A DNA stretch of 64,000 nucleotides from Scylla paramamosain (taxonomy: Eukaryota; Arthropoda; Malacostraca; Decapoda; Portunidae): contig NC_087151.1 of NCBI RefSeq assembly GCF_035594125.1, forward strand, positions 17,365,001 to 17,429,000, given 5' to 3'. Shown piece by piece: positions 39,358 to 52,019 of this stretch; positions within the stretch are counted from its first letter, which is position 1; each line of letters starts with the position of its first letter. The notes below the pieces were generated by a model. It searched no databases and was not told where the DNA came from. It was given only the letters and a program-made list of their open reading frames with translations. Made by a program: the position numbers and the translations under genes.

Positions 39358-39432
<75 letters not shown>
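39358..39432. repeat. (GT)n microsatellite
   Basis: GT repeat of about 75 bp between CR1-like copy 3 and the right end of the Tigger-like shell. Confidence 0.97.
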
Positions 39433-39433
<1 letters not shown>

Positions 39434-39539
39434 TGTGGTGACTGGGTAAGCAGCAGATAACTTGAATTTATGGTTGGTGGCAATCCGTGTAAAAGTGAAA
39501 CTGGAAACTGAAACTGTGGTTAATAAGGGATAACTGTAT

Positions 39540-40730
39540 TTCTAGCCGAGAGTAATGTTTCTGTGAAGGTACACCAAAAGAAAATATTAAACTAATACAT
39601 GGAGGCTCCAAGGCAAAACAGTGAGCTTGGGTTTAGCACTACATTTATTATAAATTGTTCGTTGTCTTAACAGTGCTTACATATAGGAAGTAGCCCACCC
39701 TCTTCCCTGCTTCGTACCTTCCATTACAAACAGTGGAGTGTGCATGTGCTGTCTTGATGGCTGCAGCAACCAGGGTTGGGAGGTCATTGACATGTTCTTC
39801 TTGCATGTCTTAATTGCATTTCATGATGCTTGTTTGTAACATGGTACACTGTCTTACATAAAAAAGTTGCTGTCATGGATGTTATAAAAATTTAAAATGT
39901 GTTCTCACAGAAATCAGTGCAGTGTAATAATCTCCATTCATTTTGATGTTCTTAAGTAGTACATATAAATATCCACATCCATTCTCTTCACTGAAACAGC
40001 CCTAAATCATAAATAAGGGTAGTTATTTGACACTGGGAGTCAGAGAGTATTGTGTGAGGAACATTTCAACTTGCCACCCTTTTGGCATCACATTGGAAAG
40101 CTGATTTGTTACTCTATAATACCTTTCTTCTGTCTTCATGATTTTTTTTTTTTTTTTATCATTATTTCCTTGTAAAAGTGAGACAAACAGCACACATTTT
40201 AGGTGTCAGAAAGGGTTTGCTGGTTTAAGAACAAAGATGCAACTTCAGCTCTTTCTGACAGCAATACTGAATGGTGTTCTGCAAAATTATCAAGGATGTC
40301 ATATAGGATTACTTCAGTTGCTTTGTTGTAATGTGTGGGTTTTTTTTTTTTTTTTTTTTTCTTGCCTCTCCATAAGCTTCTCTTGTTGCTGTTGTGTTTT
40401 TAGGATGACCAAAAAAGGTTTATGAGGTGGAAATAATTTGCTTTAGAAATAAAACTGTAAATGGCTGTCTACCCACTTCCCCTGTGTTGACAAATCTGAA
40501 CAGTTATATGCACTTTGAGGGAATTCAGTATTGTTCTCTTATCCAGGAATATTCTTAGGCACCATTTTGTGGTGTGGGTGGGTGACACCATAATCAATAA
40601 AGAAGGGAAAGGAAATTGAAAATTCTATACTTATCACCTCAGTTTAACAAAGCTCCCTCTTGTGCATATTGTGAAGTAACGGGCGTGAAACTACCTGAGA
40701 GATGTTGCTATGTATTGAACAGAGTTGCAA
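39540..40730. other. VPS52 intron, no gene found
   Basis: No coding feature. T homopolymers lie at about 40142-40158 and 40339-40360. Confidence 0.5.
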
Positions 40731-40734
40731 AGTA

Positions 40735-41485
40735 CAGTGGAACCTCGGTTACTGAATGTCACCCTTTCTGAACAATTCGGTTTTTTAACAAAATTTTGAA
40801 CTCATAATTGTTTCAAATACTGTACCAAAATTTGGTTCTCGAATAAAGTTACTTGATTTCAAATGCTAAAAGACATAGCAAAAGCTGCCATTTATTACTA
40901 ATTTATAGTTTCTGTAAATATTTTCTTCACTTTTATATATCTGGAGGAGAGACACTGTGGGTAAGACAGTAACTGAATCTTTGAAACAAGGTAAATGTGA
41001 TCCCATTGAAGAGCTTCACTGTAAACAAACATGGTTCAGCTGGGTCAGGAGTAATCCTCGTGGCTCTCTTGATGACTCACAATGCCACCACTACTGCATA
41101 ACTCCATTTTCTTAGTAGCTTTTCCCAACAGCAAGATGGCTAGATCTTGGCAATGAGTGGGTTGTTCCTCTCTTTGTCACTCTATAAAGCTTCCCTCACT
41201 AGGCTGATAACAAAGAGAATACCTGCATGATCTAAACAGTATTTTCTGATGAGTTCTGTGTCACTCAATTCATTCAATACATTCCTTCTAGATGAATAAT
41301 TTCTGAGCTGGAGATGTTGTGGAGTGGCCATCTTAGCAGTGGGAGCAATTGTTATAAGCTGCTAAGATAGGGTGGAAGAGTGTCTGGGAACAGATTAATT
41401 CATCTTACATTGAATCCTATCAGGAAAATAGTTTCGGATTTCAAATATTTTGGACGAATTAAGTTCAAGAACCAAGATTCCACTG
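40735..41485. mobile_element. Tigger-like MITE, 751 bp, TA-flanked
   Basis: The left end CAGTGGAACCTCGGTTACTG at 40735 pairs with the inverted right end CAGTGGAATCTTGGTTCTTG at 41485. Both are flanked by TA. There is no coding capacity. A truncated inverted relative lies at 7085-7357. CAGTGGAACCTCGGTT is a classic Tigger/pogo-type terminus. Confidence 0.85.
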
Positions 41486-41880
41486 TATAAACATAAGATA
41501 TGAGCAGACACATGGCTGATATAATTGAGAGTTCTTGTGATAACCAACTTAGCAATAATTCTAACATACTTTTTTTAGAACATTACAAAATACAACACAT
41601 AAGTTGTACAGCTAGTAAATTTATATTACATTATTTGACTTGGTGATCTATGTATATCCTCAAACTTGAAAATGAGATCCAGGTAGTGTATTGGTATTAC
41701 AGATTAGCATTTTTGTTTTCCTATGGACACATTATAGCCAGATATTAATGCATAACCATCCTTAAGGAGATTTTTTTGCTCCTTTACTGTAATGCTTTCC
41801 CTTCATCATAAATTAATATTTACAACCACACAAGTTACATGCCTTAGATTTCTGAGATCCCTATCTAAAATGATCCACAG

Positions 41881-42069
41881 TATGAAGAAGGTGTTACCCG
41901 GGATGATCTGATGGGAGTTGAAGACTCTCGTGCCAACAGCTTCTTCACCAAAAGTCTAAAGAGCAGAGGGACTGTGTTCACTTTGGGTACTAGAGATTCA
42001 GTACTCTCACCAACTGGCCTCATCCAAGACATTATTGTGCCACACACTGCTGGCAAAGGGGAGACTAAG
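41881..42069 (+). CDS. VPS52: VPS52 internal coding exon
   Basis: This exon has 63 codons in phase 0 on both sides, bounded by TGATCCACAG and GTGAGG. It begins YEEG and contains DDLMGVEDSRANSFF and GTVFTLGTRDSVLSPT, then ends at GKGETK. These are recognisable conserved VPS52 segments: DLMGVED, then FTLGTR and SVLSPT. Its sequence joins directly to 28678 and 51026 without missing residues by comparison with the family. Confidence 0.96.
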
Positions 42070-42600
42070 GTGAGGAAGATGTATAGTATTGCTTTGTTAC
42101 AATAGCTAACAGTAATGTTTACTTTTATATTGCTAGGGGTTATAAGCATAAATTTGCTTAATTAAGGAGTGCAAGTCTTTTGAGTGTTGTAGTTAAGGTT
42201 ATCAAGAAGGATTAGAGAGATTACTGAACAGCAATTTCTGATGAAAAGGGAATGATTGTGTATTTGGTCAAAGACAGGTGTGTGATAAGTATTTAGGAAA
42301 TTGAAGAGATACACTTTGCGCTTATATGGATTTAGAGGAAACATATATTAAAGCAGATCTAAAAGGATGGATTATGGACTGTTCTGAGACTCAATAAGGT
42401 AAGTGGTTGATTAACAGTTTATAGAAATTGGAAGCCTTTTATGTCAAAAGTAGAGTATATATTTTAAATGAAAAACATTGTAAGTAGTTTCCTGTTTGAG
42501 TAGGATTGTGATGAGCACGTGGTGCCCTTTTAACTGCTTAATGCTTATATGATTGGTGTTGTGAAGCAGGTAAATGTGATAATGTTAGGTGAAGGTTTAA
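42070..42600. other. VPS52 intron, no gene found
   Basis: No recognisable feature immediately after the exon ending at 42069. Confidence 0.5.
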
Positions 42601-42850
42601 GTATGATGAATGCTGATGAGAGAGGGAAATCTAAATCAAATGCTGTTCTCTGATGCTACTGCTCTGCTCACTGATTCAGAGGAGAGATTAAAATTGCATT
42701 CAGAGGAGTTTGGATGGATGCCTTAAGGAGTTAGTGTGGCAGAGACCTAAGTAATGAAGTATATGAATGTGCATTTGGTACGAGGATGAATGTGGTTTTG
42801 AATCATAATTTGCTGGAGGAAATAGAATATTGGGGTTTTCACCATGGGCT
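42600..42850 (+). mobile_element. LINE RT fragment (left half?)
   Basis: The + strand reads LFSDATALLTDSEERLKLHS, matching the RT active-site region (usual form FADD-ALL-DSEE-L) of another LINE family, followed by LLEEIEYWG. It is short and broken. A fragment reading EMRYLRKMCRATCMDRKRKE at 46300-46380, beyond the nested transposons, is the kind of downstream sequence expected for the same LINE. Confidence 0.5.
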
Positions 42851-43269
42851 GAGTTGCTGGTGATTGCCGACTGTTTTAACGTAGGGGTCAGTCAACACTC
42901 CCACAGTTCTATGGAGAAGCACATTCTAGAACCGCCTCTCATGATATAACTTCATGCATTGTACTTAAATGCTACAAAACATTGATCCTAAGTGTTTATG
43001 CTAACAATATCCACAGGATCTGGTGATGCACACTCTACAGAACAGTTAACATAAACTAAATACAGTGTTCCCTGCATACTTGTGGTTCAGTATTCGCAGT
43101 TTAGTATTTGCAGTTTCACATATTAGTGAATTATTACCAGATGTCCCCATTGGCCCAGTCTTTCAGCCCAAAGAGTGCAGATCATTGTTTCAGTTACCAT
43201 AAATTACAGTAAATCCTCAATATAATGAACACATATGGTGGAAAGGTGCATCACTAAATACAAAAATTC

Positions 43270-43310
43270 TCTCTATCCAGAGAGAGAGAGAGAGAGCCAG
43301 TGACCTTGAC

Positions 43311-43383
<73 letters not shown>

Positions 43384-43396
43384 ATAAGTCAACAAA

Positions 43397-43436
<40 letters not shown>
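43270..43436. repeat. (GA)n-(CT)n-(GA)n tracts
   Basis: A short AG run at about 43279-43296, (CT)n at 43312-43381, then (GA)n at 43398-43445. These complementary runs can fold into hairpins. Confidence 0.93.
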
Positions 43437-43445
<9 letters not shown>

Positions 43446-43463
43446 AGGAGGCAGGCAGTAGTC

Positions 43464-45433
43464 TTAAGGGGCGCAACTGGCGAAAATGTTATCTTGGTTA
43501 TTTCTTACCCAATCAAGCTGAAATATTTACACACAATAGAGTTCTGAATGTACATTATTTTTTATCGAAGTGTTGTTTCTCCAAAAGTCAGTGGTTTTTG
43601 AGTTATAAGCCATTTTCTTTTTTTTTTTTTACTTTTTTTTTTTAAATGAGCTAATCTATGAAGAAAATTTACCTTACATTTTTTTGCTTGACACAGTAGT
43701 TAGATCAAGTATTGTACTACAATCCTGACCCAAAGTTTGTAGATCAGACAAAAATTAGATTTTACAAATTTTTGTTTTTGTACACTGTTTTTCTTGATTT
43801 TTCTTAATGATTATTCAATAAAAAATTTGGATTTTGAGTTAGAGCAATTATTTGGGTTGAGATTTTTTTTCCTTTCTTTTCTCTACTGAAAAAAGAAAAC
43901 AGACTGAAAATTGGTTGATAAATTTTAGAGATATACTCATTTGAACTTAAAGATTTTTAGTTTTGAGAAAAACGCATTTAAAGTTTTGCTTACATTTACT
44001 AACAATAAAAAAAAAATTACAAATTACATGGGGGCAAGATAGGTCATTTTTACCAACTACTAGTGTGCCCCAGCATGGTATGATGTATCTGTTAGTCTCT
44101 TCCTCTTCTTCCAGTATGGGTTTCCTGCTGTGTATCCTCTCCTGCTTTTGTTTTCTTTTTGTGTCTTGGTGTTTGGTGCTTCTTTCTCTCCTTATCTCTT
44201 CTCTCTTGTGGTTTAGTGATGGGGCTAGACACTCCAAATCCAATGCACTGCAACAAATTGGACGCAGAGAATCCAAAATTGTGCTCCCAGATTGTCATCT
44301 GAGACAAAGCGAGTCCTGTGCAGTCCAGCATATTTGTCCTTTGACACCTTCCTCCAGACTTTTGAGTGTAGACTCTCGTTTGGATTCTGGATGCGTCCAG
44401 AGAAGCACTTCTGCAGCAATGCTGGATTTGCAAGGTCTTTGTAAACACCCTTTACAAGCTCCAGCTGCTCGCCAGGGATGTTGGACAGGTAGAGCTTCTT
44501 GGTGCTGAGGCTCTGGCTCCTTCCCCAGAGCCTCTGCCCTCTACACGAAGCACCAAGACTCTTCTCCAGGAGGACAGAGACTACGCTGTCGACTACGACA
44601 TCCTTGGCAGACAGGTGGTGAAAGATGATATGTTCGGTGGTGCTGCAGTCCTGGGAGTCTCGCGTGAACAAATGACAGGGCATTCCAAGTTCATCCCCTT
44701 GTTACTGATGACAACCTCAACATTCTTCATGCATTTGCCACAGATCATGTTGCTGAAGAGAATTTGCAGTTGTGTACTATTCAGTAGTACATTCGTCTAT
44801 GATATCACACCTGGAGATGGAGGTGTACATGGAAGAGGTAGTGGTGGGTGTTGATGGGTTACTGCAGCTGACATGGTGGGGATTTTGGTGGTGGTGGTGG
44901 TTGCGGGGGATGATGTTTGATGTTCCACTCCATCTGCTCTTCTGGTAAGCTGCAGCTGTCAAGCTGCTATTCCATGTTGTTGCCTCATCTTCCCTATTTT
45001 GATTTTAGGCATTGTGCTCAGAAATTCAACAAAGCAATGGAGGCAAAAGTGACACACCGCTACACATGTGTGGCAGCAAGGCAGCACTGAGGCCGTTGAC
45101 GGTCGACCTGACTGTGTGACCTTGACAGCCAGTCCATCCACCCGCTGCCCGCCTTTAGGCTGCCAGGCGTAAGAGGCCACAAAAATGAAGCTGCGAAAAC
45201 CGCATATTTCTATCTTTCATGAGACCTAGAACATCAACACTAGTAAAAGAGGATATTTAAAAGGCCAGTGCACTCACCAAGCACCCTTTAAATGCTTGTC
45301 AAGCCCTTTAAATTAATGCATTGATGCCATTTAAACATTTTCCCTAGAAACATCTTGCCTGAATCTAAGAGAATATGGAGAAATGCAGAAAAGTCATTTT
45401 TTTAAGGTAAACTCGTCCAGTTGCACCCCTTAA
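43464..45433 (-). mobile_element. Mutator-like DNA transposon, innermost of the nest
   Basis: The left end TTAAGGGGCGCAACTGGCG at 43464 matches the inverted right end TTAAGGGGTGCAACTGGACG at about 45433. The interior carries a minus-strand transposase fragment. Flanks GGCAGTAGT and GGAAGTATT are a poor match as 9-bp target duplications. Confidence 0.8.
44100..45180 (-). pseudogene. Mutator-like transposase fragment
   Basis: The minus-strand frame from 44683 reads KKLYLSNIPGEQLELVKGVY, then DLANPALLQKCFSGRIQNPN, ESLHSKVWRKVSKDKYAGLH and a basic tail. The pattern L--KC--G-TQN-NES-H--VW---PK is characteristic of the C-terminal part of Mutator-like transposases abundant in crustaceans. Upstream minus-strand sequence to about 45180 includes a Cys/His-rich stretch. 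Frames are shifted and the catalytic N-terminal half is poorly preserved. Confidence 0.7.
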
Positions 45434-46099
45434 AGGAAGTATTATACCCAAAATTCAGTTAATAGAGGTTCGTTATATTAAGGGTTTAATCCTCTCATTT
45501 TACAGTGTACTGTATCTTTAAAATTTAAATATTCTGTACATATAATAATATTTTATTATTCGTGTTAAAGTGAATTTAAAATGTGTTTTATGGTGTAAAC
45601 TGTAAACATAGGTATTGCTGAGCCTTGTAGAGGTGGTTTTCCATATTTGTGGATTTTTGCTATTCGCAGGAGGCTGTGGAATGTAACCCCTGTGAATAGT
45701 GGGGGAACACTGTACTTGTAACTAGGCTTTCATTGTTTTCACATTTATTTCTAGTCTCCTGCTACATATTCAGTTTGAACCGTTTTTTCTCTGGTTTCTA
45801 CAGGAGCTAATGTTTTATCTAGCAATTTCAACTGGCAAAAACAGCATTCATCCCAAGGTGATGATACATCCCAAACCTGAGATAATGTGTATAGTATTTA
45901 GCTTGTTTTGCCATATTTCTTGCTCTCTGCTTGATGATGGTGGCTAAAAATGTTCCTAATATCCTATTTGTTGGTTTGATAACACACAAATGATGAAAAG
46001 ATTTTTCTTCGGCTGACTGCCTTTTATGTGTAAAATTCAATCGGCTGATGAGTCTGGTATTTTTTCCAGACTATAGCAAACTCCCCAATTAGCAGGTGT

Positions 46100-46440
46100 T
46101 ACATACCTATGGGCGAAAAAATAAATCTAGAGAATGAATGAATGAATGAATGAATGAAGCAAGAAATGTATAGGGAAGGATGAAAGAAGGGCTAATTGTA
46201 GGTTGCTTGGAATAAATGTAGATAGATTTGTATGAGAACATAGCATTCTCATCAGCATTTTCTGGAGCAAAACATGGAATATGAAGGCAGGAGAGAAAGA
46301 GATACTCTGAATGTAACAGAGATGAGATACCTGAGGAAAATGTGTAGAGCAACATGTATGGATAGAAAGAGAAAGGAGGAAGTACAGTGGTGAAAGAATT
46401 AGCTTATTGAGCTGAGCAGATGGTGCTACAAAGGTTGAAA
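46100..46440 (+). mobile_element. LINE 3' fragment (right half?)
   Basis: Reads EMRYLRKMCRATCMDRKRKE near 46325, typical of the C-terminal region of a jockey-like or related LINE protein. An AATG repeat of about 24 bp starts it at about 46134. It may be the continuation of the piece at 42600-42850, separated by the nest. Confidence 0.5.
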
Positions 46441-47260
46441 TGTGAAGTAAGAATAATCTTTTCTGTTTTTTTTACTTTGAGTATTTCTAGGAATAAAACT
46501 GCAGAGAAGGGGATTATGATACCGACCATTACTCAGAATGACTATCCAGTGATGCAAGTAAAACTCTATTTTTCCTCTTGTTTCTTTAACTTTAATAAAC
46601 TTTATTAATACTTTTACTTTCAGTGTTGACATTCTCATTATCATCATAATCAAATAAATCATCATTACATTATTACTGTCATCATTATTGTATGACAGTG
46701 TATGACATTGTATGACACTATAGTTTGACAGTGTGAGCAGAAATTTTACACAATATTTAAAAAGAAAATTCAATGGAATATCTCTTTTAGTTCCTGAAGT
46801 ATGTGTGTTTAAATGTTGCCTAACTTTGGAGGCAATTTTATCATTAAAAAAAAACAACAGCACTTGGTACAATATGATTTTAAGCATGTCATATAATTGT
46901 ATATGCCTACTTCAGTAACCACAACACAGACAGCAAAATTGCTCCTGTAAATATGACCTCAAAAGCTTAGTTGGACACTTTTTGGTATTTGAAAAGAGCA
47001 CCAAAGCAGAGCATGCACATCAGCAAGCCACTCAGACATATGACACACTGGAAACACTATAAATGAGAGTGTAGGGAGGCAGGGGCTCTTTAGTGTGATT
47101 ACGTATGGACAAATATGCTGACAAAATATTATTATTCTTTAAAAAACTATTTTTTTTATCATGCATACAAATATCAGTATGTAATTATATATGCCTGAAT
47201 CCACAAAATATAGGAGAGAAGAAACAACTTGACCCCTCAATAGACATAATTAACTCATAC
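46441..47260. other. VPS52 intron, no gene found
   Basis: AT-rich sequence with no recognised feature. Confidence 0.5.
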
Positions 47261-49630
47261 GCCACCATTGGTACGTGTCAGCATATGATGCTGAGGACTG
47301 AAACTATCTGCCCTAGTGAGTAAGTATTGAGGTGCTTAAGTGTCATGTCCCAGAGATAAAACTTTGCCAAGGTGGAAAATGATTGCTAAGTGCCTGCCTT
47401 GAGCATGTGGTCCAGAGACCACACTTTGCAGAACAGGAAGCTCCCACAGACCTCATGAGCTGTGGCCTTAGCTAGCTGGCACTCCTCATAGGAGACACTT
47501 GCTTACAGTCAGCACATGACCTGGCAGATCCACATCAACAAGGTATGAAGGTAAACATGATAAAGAGATGGAAGCATGGCAGACAACAACCTTTTGTTTG
47601 TAACAAGTACTCCCACAAGACCTGCACAGGGATGAGAAAGCATACCTCCTTTAGATCACCCACAGTATCCAAAGTCCTAAGTCTTAAGAAAAAACAAAGA
47701 ACTTTCCATAGGAGTTATTCCCTGGGTGCTGCTTTTTACTTATGGAATCAAGTGCAAAGTAAAAAGGGAAAGAGGATCAGGCTTCAGTGTACCTAATCTC
47801 CACCAAGAGATCATGAAGCTTGCTAAGCCACTGTGATGTGGCCAGAGCCAGCAGAAAATGGGCCCTAAGCAAAATGTCCATGGAAGAGATCTTGCTCAGG
47901 GATTTGTACAGTTGTCACATAAATGACCACAGAACTAGGGACAAGTTCCAAGCTGGAAGGTGGGGAGAATGTGGTGTTCTCTCAATAGAAAGTGAGGATA
48001 AGAGCACCATCAGATCACTGTCAATTGTCATATCAATACCCCTCTGACAAAGGATGAAAGTTGACCAGTATTAACCTCTGATGACAGAAACCGATATTTT
48101 AACTTCCACAGGAAGGCAAAAACTCTGCTATCTTCATCACAGGAACCAAGCATGGATCAAGGTTTCTTTGCTCACACCAAACATGGAAATCTCTCCATTT
48201 AGTGTTGTACATAGCCAAAGAGAATTGCCAACATGAACCTGGCAGCCCTATTAAAAAAAACTATGCACTCCAAACTCATGGTGGAGAATCTCCATGCATC
48301 TAAGTAGAGCTCGTCTGGTACCCTATGGAAGATTCTGTTGTGGGGCTGGCAAAGCAGGCACTTTACAGCAGCAGTTCTCTCAGAAGATCCACCAGCAAGT
48401 TGAGGAAGAGAGGGAACCAGTCAGCATGCAACCATCAAGGTACCACCAGTGTCATCCTGAGGACTTGTGTTCTTAACCACCATTAGTACTTTCCAAAGGA
48501 GTGGAGAGGCATAAACATTAAGTCATTGGCATGGGAAGGAGGTATCCCACTACCACACTCCTGGCTTTGGCAGTAGAGATACAAATGCCAAAAATTGTGT
48601 GGTTAGGGAGATGTCAAACAGGTCGATCTGTGGTGCTTTGGACAGGCAAAAGATATTTTTGCACAGCACTTGGTGAAGTGTCCACTCTTGAGTCATTGTA
48701 TGGAGCCACCTCTGAAAAGATGCTTGTATTCAAGGCACCTAGTCAGGTCATACAAGAACCAGTGATATGGTACCACCATGTGATCTTCCATGCACAATGA
48801 GGCCTTCCACTGCCACTGTAGGCACCACTGCAAAGTGCACATCAGTAGACAAGACCCCAGGACTAAACACATTAATGATGTCAAGTGCCCTAGAAGTCTG
48901 CCATTGATGGTCTGGGAGCTTCATCCCTCAAGAACTGTTGCACCAGAGTACCAAACCACCTCATCTGCTCCTCTAAAGGGAAGGCCATATCTAGACTGTA
49001 TCCTGTACCATGCTCAGGTACAGTCTGCATTGTTCCAGGAACAGATCAGATTGAACTACATTGACCCAGATTCCTTGGAAAGGACAGAGATACAGCACAT
49101 TGCTGGTGTTAGACAGTTGTCTCATGTAGCAAACATCATTAACCAGTGATCAAATAATGGCAGAAGTGGAATCCATGCCTGTGGACCCAACTCAACACTA
49201 GAACCATAAACTTGTTAAATTCCTGCAGCACTGTGAAAAGTCTGAAGCAGAGACATCATCACGCCCAGTGACTCCCACCACCTTGAAGGCAAGGACAGAA
49301 GCAACTGTTATCATGCAGAAGGGAGTCACAACCAAGAAGCAGTTGAGAGGTGACAGGTCAGCCAATAGAAAACACCCACCAATCACTTTGTGAACAAAGA
49401 AATGCAAATAGAATCCTCAGTTGTTGTGTATCACATATTGTATCACCTCCTTCCTTAGCATGTCCACTAATGCACCTGCAAAAGCCTCATGCTGCTCTGT
49501 ACCTGATCTGGAAGAGAAGACTACCAAGGAGGGAGAGAGAGGTGGATGGCACCAAAAGGGTAGGACATAGGTATGGCAGATTGTTCACTGAGAGGCCATA
49601 TACAGGAGTTCAGATTACTGTCTAGCATAG
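47260..49630 (+). other. Unidentified degenerate coding-like block
   Basis: About 2.4 kb with a more even base composition than its AT-rich surroundings and several moderate + strand ORFs. One is a 119-codon frame at 48790-49149, starting MHNEAFHCHCRHHCKVHISR and containing IRLNYIDPDSLERTEIQHIA. I do not recognise any domain. It looks like a decayed mobile element or other inserted coding sequence rather than intron. Frames change repeatedly. Confidence 0.4.
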
Positions 49631-49859
49631 ATAACCTTCCTTTGGGGTTAAGATAAGCTTATGGAAAATGTAACCTTCAGCCTCTAGGACTCATGATAGA
49701 CATTTTATGTTTATTTTAGGAACAAAATAGTGTCTTTGATGCAAAAAATGCAGTAATTTGTTTTAGTTGGACATTCATTGTTTGATGTTTGTTATTTGAA
49801 CTTGAAAACTTATGGAAAAAAATCAATTGTGCAAAAAAATTACCTAAAAAGTTCAAAAA

Positions 49860-50330
49860 AATGCAAGAATTTTTATACCTGTTGTGGCACGTATCCTCCA
49901 GTCTTTATAATGTTACCAAAAACATCCAAATACTCCTTGGGCACAACAACATCAGCACTGGCAGCCTCATTGTGACGAACAACATTGTGCAGTCCTATGT
50001 GAATATGAAATCTGGAAAACCACTCCTTGGATGCAAGGAATACGTTTTGTTCACTGGTACTGGTAGCTTCATTTTGCAATACACTGTAAATCATCCTAGC
50101 CTTTTCATAAATAAAAGCCTTAGTGATAGTCACCAGCACATTCTCTCTCCTTAATCCACACTGTCAATAAATTCTCCATCTCCTTGACTGTAGTGTTTCT
50201 TGATTTCACCAACTCGGTCTTTCCCTATGCTGCCTTTACTTCCTGAAACTTCTCCTTATCCTTCATTATAGTACTAATTGTACTTTTGAGCTTACTGTAC
50301 ATGCTGCTCAGCTGCATGATGATACAACCA
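49860..50330 (-). pseudogene. Tigger transposase fragment
   Basis: The minus strand reads KLKSTISTIMKDKEKF and MENLLSVWIKERT near 50230-50160. After a frameshift come KARMIYSVLQNE, FLASKEWFSRFHIHIGLHNV, NEAASADVVVPKEYL and IKTGGYVPQQV, ending at 49873. These are the two CENP-B-type DNA-binding helices and the start of the catalytic domain of a Tigger1-like transposase. The DDE region is missing. Confidence 0.85.
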
Positions 50331-51025
50331 CTAATCAACTAATTATCTCCATGGCAATTGTGATTGATTGTCTGTTCTTCTTCTTAGTCTTCTTTTCCCA
50401 ATTCATGGCTAGTGAAGGGGATGTTGATGTACAGTAAGGGATGACAGACAACAAGAAAATTTGAGGAATGCAGTGCAAGTGATACCAGCTGCTGTTGTTG
50501 TGGTAGTTAATGTTTAATGGTACTGGTGTGTGTGGGCTGGTGACCATCAACTTGTACATTCATGATGGAACTTATAGCAAGAGGAAATTTCATTGCCAAG
50601 TTTTATATTCATTATGCAATCAGGAATTTGTTTGTAGTCTGAACCATTTATTAATGCAGGGCGCACTGTAAATAGATTGACTCTATATTTAGCTGCCTTG
50701 TCTCTTTTATTCTTTGTCTTTTATTCTTTGTCTCTCTGCTCTCCCTTCTCTTTTTTCTCAGATTTGTTTCTACTTGTGAAAAATATATTTTGTACTCGAT
50801 GAAAGGCACAGTATACATTAATGGATAATTGCTCTTCTTGGGACCTCGATGTACTACAAATGTTCTTCAAAAATGGTTGTGAGAAGTCATCTGTGCATAT
50901 TATCACCAAAAATGTCCCCAATTTTCAGAAAAAGTTTGTTATATTTTTATATCAGAAGCTATACAAGAGAAGTTATTCAGTAATACATCAAAATAATTAT
51001 AGTGCTTTACTTACATATCTTCCAG

Positions 51026-51181
51026 TATGCCTTTGAAGTCCTCTTCCGGAGTCAGCAGTATGCACTGATGGACAATGGGTGCAGGGAATACATCTTTCTG
51101 ACAGAATTTTTCATGGTGCATGATGCAGATGCCATGAAACTCTTCATGACTGTCATGGGAAAAACTCTGCAACATGTCCAG
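51026..51181 (+). CDS. VPS52: VPS52 internal coding exon
   Basis: This is a phase-0 exon of 52 codons, starting after CATATCTTCCAG and ending before GTTAGTG. It reads FEVLFRSQQYALMDNGCREY and continues through EFFMVHDADAMKLFMTVMGK to the final HVQ. The LFRSQ-YALMDN-CREY core is strongly conserved in VPS52. A (TA)n tract of about 138 bp begins about 550 bp downstream in the intron. Confidence 0.96.
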
Positions 51182-51727
51182 GTTAGTGCAATTGTATTTT
51201 TATAGAGGTTGGAAGCTGCCAGGTTTAATGCACATGAAGTGCAGCTTTACCTTAGGGCAGTTAATAATTTCTCCACATCTCACTCAAGTGTCAGAAAATG
51301 TTATATTGGTTTGTATCATATTACTTATATGAAATATGTAGTATGTGCTACAGTAATTCAAAATTCTGTAGCCTTTTGTTGATTTGTGAGTTTGTGAAAA
51401 ACTGGAATTTTTCCTCTTTTGGAAGGCCAACACTAAGGCATCAATCACTATAGTAGGATCACAATCTTTGCATATTTAATTGTAATGATTCATGGTCATT
51501 AAAGTACTTCTCTAAATTTAAAGAATCATCAGTCTGTGCTCTTTATATACAGTTTTCATGCTTTGGTTCTTAGTTGCATTAGATGTCAGTTCCCAACATA
51601 GTGGTGACTAACTAACTGGAAAATAACAACAGTCTTTCAGCAAACTGTTATTTCATTGCTTTTTGGTTTATATTCAGTGCTAACCAATGTTATGATATAT
51701 TTTGGGGCATTCTGACAGTCTCCAGCC

Positions 51728-51871
<144 letters not shown>

Positions 51872-52019
51872 ATATCCAGGGAGGAAAGTCACATATTCTA
51901 AGATTTGTACGTCCTGTAGCTTCTAAACCATACTATTAAAAGCATTTGACCATAGAATATTTCAAACTTGAATGACTTGATCTTTCATTTCTGAGAATAT
52001 GTGACTTGCCTCACAGATC

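Larger units (their letters stand above)
43207..45497. mobile_element. Middle DNA element of the nest
   Basis: The left end CAGTAAATCCTCAATATAAT, after TA, pairs with the inverted right sequence AAACCCTTAATATAACGAAC near 45473-45493. About 17 of 21 bases match over the core. The right outermost bases are mutated, so that boundary is uncertain. Confidence 0.6.
43063..45712. mobile_element. Outer Tigger-like element of a three-layer nest
   Basis: The left end CAGTGTTCCCTGCATACTTG is preceded by TA at 43061-43062. The inverted right end CAGTGTTCCCCCACTATTCA at 45712 is followed by TA. A second matching block, TATTCGCAG, lies inside both ends. The element's own sequence is confined to the outer few hundred bases; the interior is taken up by two further elements. 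Confidence 0.8.
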
